Below, piece after piece: positions 60,477 to 64,000 of a stretch of 64,000 nt of DNA. Position 1 is the stretch's first letter; each line of letters begins with the position of its first letter. Below the pieces are notes generated by a model that saw only the letters and a list, made by a program, of their open reading frames with translations, searched no databases and was not told the DNA's origin. The translations under genes and the position numbers were made by a program. Source of the DNA: Ascoidea asiatica (Eukaryota > Ascomycota > Saccharomycetes > Ascoideales > Ascoideaceae); NCBI GenBank assembly GCA_001600695.1, contig BCKQ01000017.1, forward strand, positions 62,001 through 126,000. The letters run 5' to 3'.

Positions 60477-61895
60477 ATGTATTTTATAAATTTCAATATG
60501 ATTGATAGAAAAGAGAAAAAATATAAATTATTAATAGTTTTACTATTTTTTACTAATTTATTTTCTTTTTTTTATATTTTTAAATCTTTTAATAATTCAA
60601 ATGATGATTCTTTTACTTCTGATTCTTTATTTACTTCAAAAAAAAAATTAGATCAATCTCAATTTTTATCTGATTCTAGTTCTACTTCAGATTCTTCAAT
60701 TCCAATTCCAATTCAAATACCTTCAAATGATAATAATAATGACAATTCTAATAATTCAAAACCAAAAATTGATAGAAAATTATTACAAAATGATAAATTT
60801 TTTAATAATAAAATTATAAATAATAATTTATTATTTCAACATTATATAAATAATGATGAAAATAATCAATATCAAGTTTTTACTTATCAACCAATAAATT
60901 TAATATCTTTTGATGATATTCAACATTCAAATATTAATAATCCAAATATAAAATTTGATATTAATGATGATTCAAATTCAACTTTAATTTTATCAACAAT
61001 TGGTTCTTCAAATGCTTATGGTAATAATAGATCTTTTAAAGATTTTTTTAATGATTGTATAAATTATTTAAATTTTAATAAAAATCAATTATCTTTAGCA
61101 TTTTCTTTTGTTCAATTAAATGATTTAAATATTGCTTTAAATTATTTAATTGATAATAAATTATTATTAAATTTTAAAAAAATTACTTTAATTCATGCAC
61201 CATTTATTGAAAATAATAATAATAATAATAACAATTTAGATTATTCAAATAGACATTCAAATAATGTTCAAAGACAAAGAAGATCAACAATTGCAAGAGC
61301 AAGAAATTTTTTAATTAATATTGCATTATCAAATGAAAAAAATGTTTTATTTTATGATGTTGATATTATAAAAATTAATAAAGATATGTTAAATATTTTT
61401 TTAAATTCAAATAAAGAAATTTTAGTACCAAGAGTAACTTTAGGTCAAAGAGTTGATTATGATTTAAATTCATGGGTTGGACCAAGATTTCAACCAAATG
61501 AAGAAGAATTAAAAAATCATCATGATTTAGATAATGAATATATTTTTATACCTCATGATGATGTTGAAAATGGTTTATTACATTTAAAACAATTAGTTAA
61601 AGATGAAGATCAACAACATAGTAATTTAGATCCAGATAATATTGATTTAAATGATTTAAAAACTTATAAATTAGATTCAGTTGGAGGTGCAATTTTATTT
61701 GTTAAAAGTTTTATTTTTAAACAAGGTATTCAATTTCCACCATTTTATTTAATTGGTAGTGATTGGAATTATCCTGAAGGTGGTTATGATGGTATTGAAA
61801 CTGAAGGTTTATGTTATCAAGCAAAAACAATTGGTTATCAATGTTGGGGTATGCCAGATTTAGTTGCAAATCATTATTATAATCCAGATTCATAA
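60477..61895 (+). CDS. VAN1: Anp1/Mnn9/Van1-family mannosyltransferase, closest to Van1
   Basis: A 472-residue type II Golgi protein with a membrane segment at about 18-36 and a Ser/Asn-rich stem to about 165. The catalytic domain has T-L-I-L-S-T-I near 169, A-R-A-R-N-F-L (about 273-279), the metal-binding Y-D-V-D (293-296), L-D-S-V-G-G-A-I-L-F-V-K, F-P-P-F-Y-L-I-G-S-D-W and Y-D-G-I-E-T-E-G-L-C-Y, ending V-A-N-H. The family forms the M-Pol complexes that start and extend the N-glycan mannan backbone. The F-P-P-x-Y-x-I-G and G-I-E-T-E-G-L-C-Y form suggests Van1 rather than Anp1. Met8 (60498) is an alternative start. Confidence 0.8.
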   Translation: MYFINFNMIDRKEKKYKLLIVLLFFTNLFSFFYIFKSFNNSNDDSFTSDSLFTSKKKLDQSQFLSDSSSTSDSSIPIPIQIPSNDNNNDNSNNSKPKIDRKLLQNDKFFNNKIINNNLLFQHYINNDENNQYQVFTYQPINLISFDDIQHSNINNPNIKFDINDDSNSTLILSTIGSSNAYGNNRSFKDFFNDCINYLNFNKNQLSLAFSFVQLNDLNIALNYLIDNKLLLNFKKITLIHAPFIENNNNNNNNLDYSNRHSNNVQRQRRSTIARARNFLINIALSNEKNVLFYDVDIIKINKDMLNIFLNSNKEILVPRVTLGQRVDYDLNSWVGPRFQPNEEELKNHHDLDNEYIFIPHDDVENGLLHLKQLVKDEDQQHSNLDPDNIDLNDLKTYKLDSVGGAILFVKSFIFKQGIQFPPFYLIGSDWNYPEGGYDGIETEGLCYQAKTIGYQCWGMPDLVANHYYNPDS

Positions 61896-62537
61896 GTGGT
61901 TTTTTATCACCAATATGATTTGATATGATATGATATGATATGATACGATAATATTAATATTTTATTCTTTACTATGTTTTATTTATTTATTTCTTTATCA
62001 ATATTTATAACATTATTTTTTTTTTTTTTTAAAATACTTTTTAATTCCCTATTTACTTATCAATCACACCCTATTTTCTAATTCCCTTGCTCATCCCTAT
62101 TTCCTCCCCTTTTTTTCTTTTTATACTTTTCTTTTTATTCATCTATATTTTTGTTTATAGTTATTATATTTATTCATAAACTTTTGTCTAAGGTTATTTC
62201 TATTTTTATTTCTTTACCAAACATTCTTTGCTTCATCATTTAATAAAAGAAAGTCAAAAAATTGAAAAATATCAGATGGGGGCAGCAATGTCCTATAATA
62301 TTTGTTATCAAGTCCTAAATATGGGCCAAATTTCAAATATCACGAAAAAGAGCATCACGTGAACAATTAACATTGAGCATTTTACACTAAAGGCAATGAA
62401 TTTAGTGATAAAAAAGAAAGGGTTCAGATTATGGTAAATTGTTGATTTATACAGGAATAGTTGAATATGCAAAGAGAAATTGAAAAGAGCTTGAAAGCAT
62501 TATATATTATATATATATATATGTATATAAGATTAGC
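61896..62537. other. Convergent 3' region VAN1-like / zinc-ribbon gene
   Basis: A 642-bp AT-rich spacer with TGATA repeats (about 61920-61945), an E-box at 62356 and a (AT)n stretch near 62505-62522. No gene was seen. Confidence 0.5.
62356..62361. promoter_or_regulatory. CACGTG E-box (TCACGTGA)
   Basis: A symmetric Cbf1-type site in a convergent 3' region rather than a promoter. Its role is unclear. Confidence 0.3.
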
Positions 62538-62885
62538 TTAGCTTAACATTAGAGGATGACCTTGTTTAACTTTTTCAATAGTATCAGAATTTATTTCAGC
62601 AGAATATCCACAAATTGAACATTTACAACGTTTACCCCAAGAAATTGGAATTAAAGGAACAAAAAATAAAGTAAAAAATCTTTTATGATTTATTAATCCA
62701 ACTGAATTATTATGACATCTTGGACAATTAAATTTCTTATTAACTATTTGAGGATCTTTCATATCAGAATCATATGCATCAACTATTATTAGAAAATAAA
62801 TATTTATTTATGTTAGAAAATATTTCTATTCAAAGTAATGAAACTAATGATTTTACTTACAACCAAAAAGTACAATTGGACACAT
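62538..62885 (-). CDS. Small zinc-ribbon protein with a 25-nt first exon
   Basis: Two exons: 62885-62861 (ATG to a GT donor) and 62782-62538, joined across a 78-nt intron, give 89 residues. The product starts M-C-P-I-V-L-F-G-F and continues to D-P-Q-I-V-N-K-K-F-N-C-P-R-C-H-N. A hydrophobic F-F-T-L-F-F-V-P-L-I-P segment precedes K-R-C-K-C-S-I-C-G-Y. The two C-x-x-C pairs form a zinc ribbon of the small fungal family with an M-C-P-I-x-x-F-G start. The molecular role is unknown; the hydrophobic stretch suggests membrane association. The unspliced frame starting at the internal Met (62762) gives only 74 residues and lacks the conserved N terminus, so the spliced model is preferred. Confidence 0.75.
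62783..62860 (-). other. Spliceosomal intron of the zinc-ribbon gene
   Basis: On the minus strand: donor GTAAGT (62860 down to 62855), branch-like TTCTAAC (62818-62812) and acceptor TAG ending at 62783. It is 78 nt long. Splicing restores a continuous frame with the family N terminus. Confidence 0.75.
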
Positions 62886-63524
62886 TTTTTTAAAAAGAGT
62901 GATTATTATCTAAGTGAAGAAAATATTATAATATTGAATTGAGAAATAAAAGGGAAATATATATATTTATTATAATATTATCACAATTGATACTACTTCT
63001 TGATCATTGAAATAAGTAAATAAAGTAAATAAAGTAAATAAGAAATACTGATAAATTGTTAACTGGGCAATTCTAGCACTCACTGCTATCACTCACTGCT
63101 ATCACCTTCAGGGACAATAAACTATTGCCATTTTGTCATATTGCATACTGGAGCAATAAACAAAGAGCACCCACAAATATGGCTTCAATTTTGTTTCCGG
63201 AGTGTTCCATAGTGTTCCGAAGTATTCCTTTATCGGGATTTAATCCTACCAGCGGATCGCACAACCGTGCTCGGACAGTCCAAAATCCAAATAAAAGGAG
63301 GTCTGGAAGAGGTCTAGATAAAATCAAAAGGGGTCTGTGTTTAAACCACTTCGAATTCGATAAAAATACCCATTGAGAAGAGTGAATTTATCGAATTTAT
63401 CAAATTCATTTAATGAAGATATTAGAATAATGACTAAAATGATAGAGGAATTCAATCAAGATTCAACTTAGGATTCAAATATATATATTAGTTCTTTCAG
63501 TTTAATAATCCCCCCTTGAGGATC
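62886..63524. other. Divergent promoter zinc-ribbon gene / unknown gene
   Basis: A GC-richer stretch spans about 63060-63360. Overlapping open frames on both strands (63125-63376) are not recognisable. AGTAAATAA repeats (about 63013-63042) and a duplicated CACTGCTATC (63080-63103) were seen. Confidence 0.5.
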
Positions 63525-64000
63525 ATGATAAAGTCAATAAAGCAGTCTAAAAAAATAGCTATAAATTTAGAACAATTACTTTCAAAATATGATAATTCAA
63601 ATGATACATATATTGATACTGATACTGATACTGATGAATTTAATATAAATGATAAATTGATAGAAAAATTCTCAAAAAGGGATAAATTTTATGTTTTGAA
63701 TACAACAAATAGATTAAATCTTTTAAATAAACAAAAACTTCAAAAAAAGATATTCTTAGAACAATATTATAAAAAAAAATCAATAAAATTAAATCAATTA
63801 AATTTACCAATTAATAATAATAAATTTGAACAATCAATAATTAATTCAATTTTTGATTTCAATATCTCGAAGAATAATAATAAAAAAAATAAAATTTTAT
63901 TTAAAAAAACTGAAAATTTATATCCAATAAAATCTTTTTCAATTAAAGATAAAAGAATTGAAATTATTAATAAAAGATTATTATTATTAAAATTATTTAC
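63525..64000 (+). CDS. N-terminal part of an unidentified basic protein (3' truncated)
   Basis: An ATG at 63525 opens a frame that runs without a stop to the window end (158 codons visible). The start is M-I-K-S-I-K-Q-S-K-K-I-A-I-N-L-E-Q-L-L. A D-T-D-T-D-T-D run encoded by GATACT repeats follows, then a Lys/Asn/Leu-rich helical region. I do not recognise the family. The basic, helical character would suit a nuclear or ribosome-biogenesis protein, but that is a guess. Confidence 0.6.
   Translation, partial: MIKSIKQSKKIAINLEQLLSKYDNSNDTYIDTDTDTDEFNINDKLIEKFSKRDKFYVLNTTNRLNLLNKQKLQKKIFLEQYYKKKSIKLNQLNLPINNNKFEQSIINSIFDFNISKNNNKKNKILFKKTENLYPIKSFSIKDKRIEIINKRLLLLKLF

Noticed and set aside
63125-63376. 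Open frames upstream of the right-edge gene
   Set aside because: Both strands open in a GC-richer promoter; no homology recognised.

Overview
The window looks like a chromosomal segment of a very AT-rich ascomycete budding yeast (Saccharomycotina). The evidence is the gene set: Dam1 of the DASH complex, two MNN4-type regulators, a JEN carboxylate permease, KRE9, SUR7, TSL1, HUL5, FET3, CBF1, SEH1 and RPA34. All genes are intron-poor, and many carry long Asn/Asp/Ser runs written almost only with AAT, GAT and TTA codons. An eIF3l gene, which Saccharomyces cerevisiae lacks, points outside the Saccharomyces lineage. An Ascoidea- or Saccharomycopsis-type yeast would fit but is not proven. CTG codons are nearly absent, so the genetic code (CUG = Leu, Ser or Ala) cannot be settled here. 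Translations are given with CUG = Leu.

Layout. 0-9 kb: the tail of an unknown gene, PRE1 (20S proteasome beta4), COG1 (Golgi tether) and a JEN-family permease with a Cat8/Sip4-type CSRE upstream. 9-20 kb: SUR7 (eisosome), DAM1 (kinetochore), a TSL1/TPS3 trehalose-synthase regulator lacking its C-terminal phosphatase-like domain, and HUL5 (HECT ligase). 20-30 kb: a 2.4-kb gene-poor gap, FET3 (ferroxidase), a psq/CENP-B-type HTH regulator convergent with FET3, and an unknown membrane protein. 30-41 kb: SEH1, CBF1, an RNase III/Dicer-like protein with lost catalytic residues and two dsRNA-binding domains, KRE9, and two mitoribosomal genes (MRP49, MRPL38). 41-64 kb: two tandem MNN4-like genes, a PHO8-type phosphatase, RPA34, eIF3l, a second secreted-type alkaline phosphatase, a VAN1-type mannosyltransferase, an intron-containing small zinc-ribbon gene, and the start of an unknown gene.

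Themes. Cell-surface and secretory glycosylation (two MNN4, VAN1, KRE9, COG1) and phosphatases (two) dominate the right half. Base composition is inverted: genes are extremely AT-rich, while many intergenic regions contain islands of well over 60% GC by direct count. Ten CACGTG E-boxes, all noncoding, lie in the window, which also encodes the E-box factor Cbf1.

The observations most worth following are the apparently dead Dicer/Rnt1-like protein, the GC islands, the structured CBF1 leader (putative intron, uORF and 11-bp repeat array), and a dense inverted-repeat cluster upstream of DAM1. No tRNA, rRNA, CRISPR array or intact transposon was recognised.
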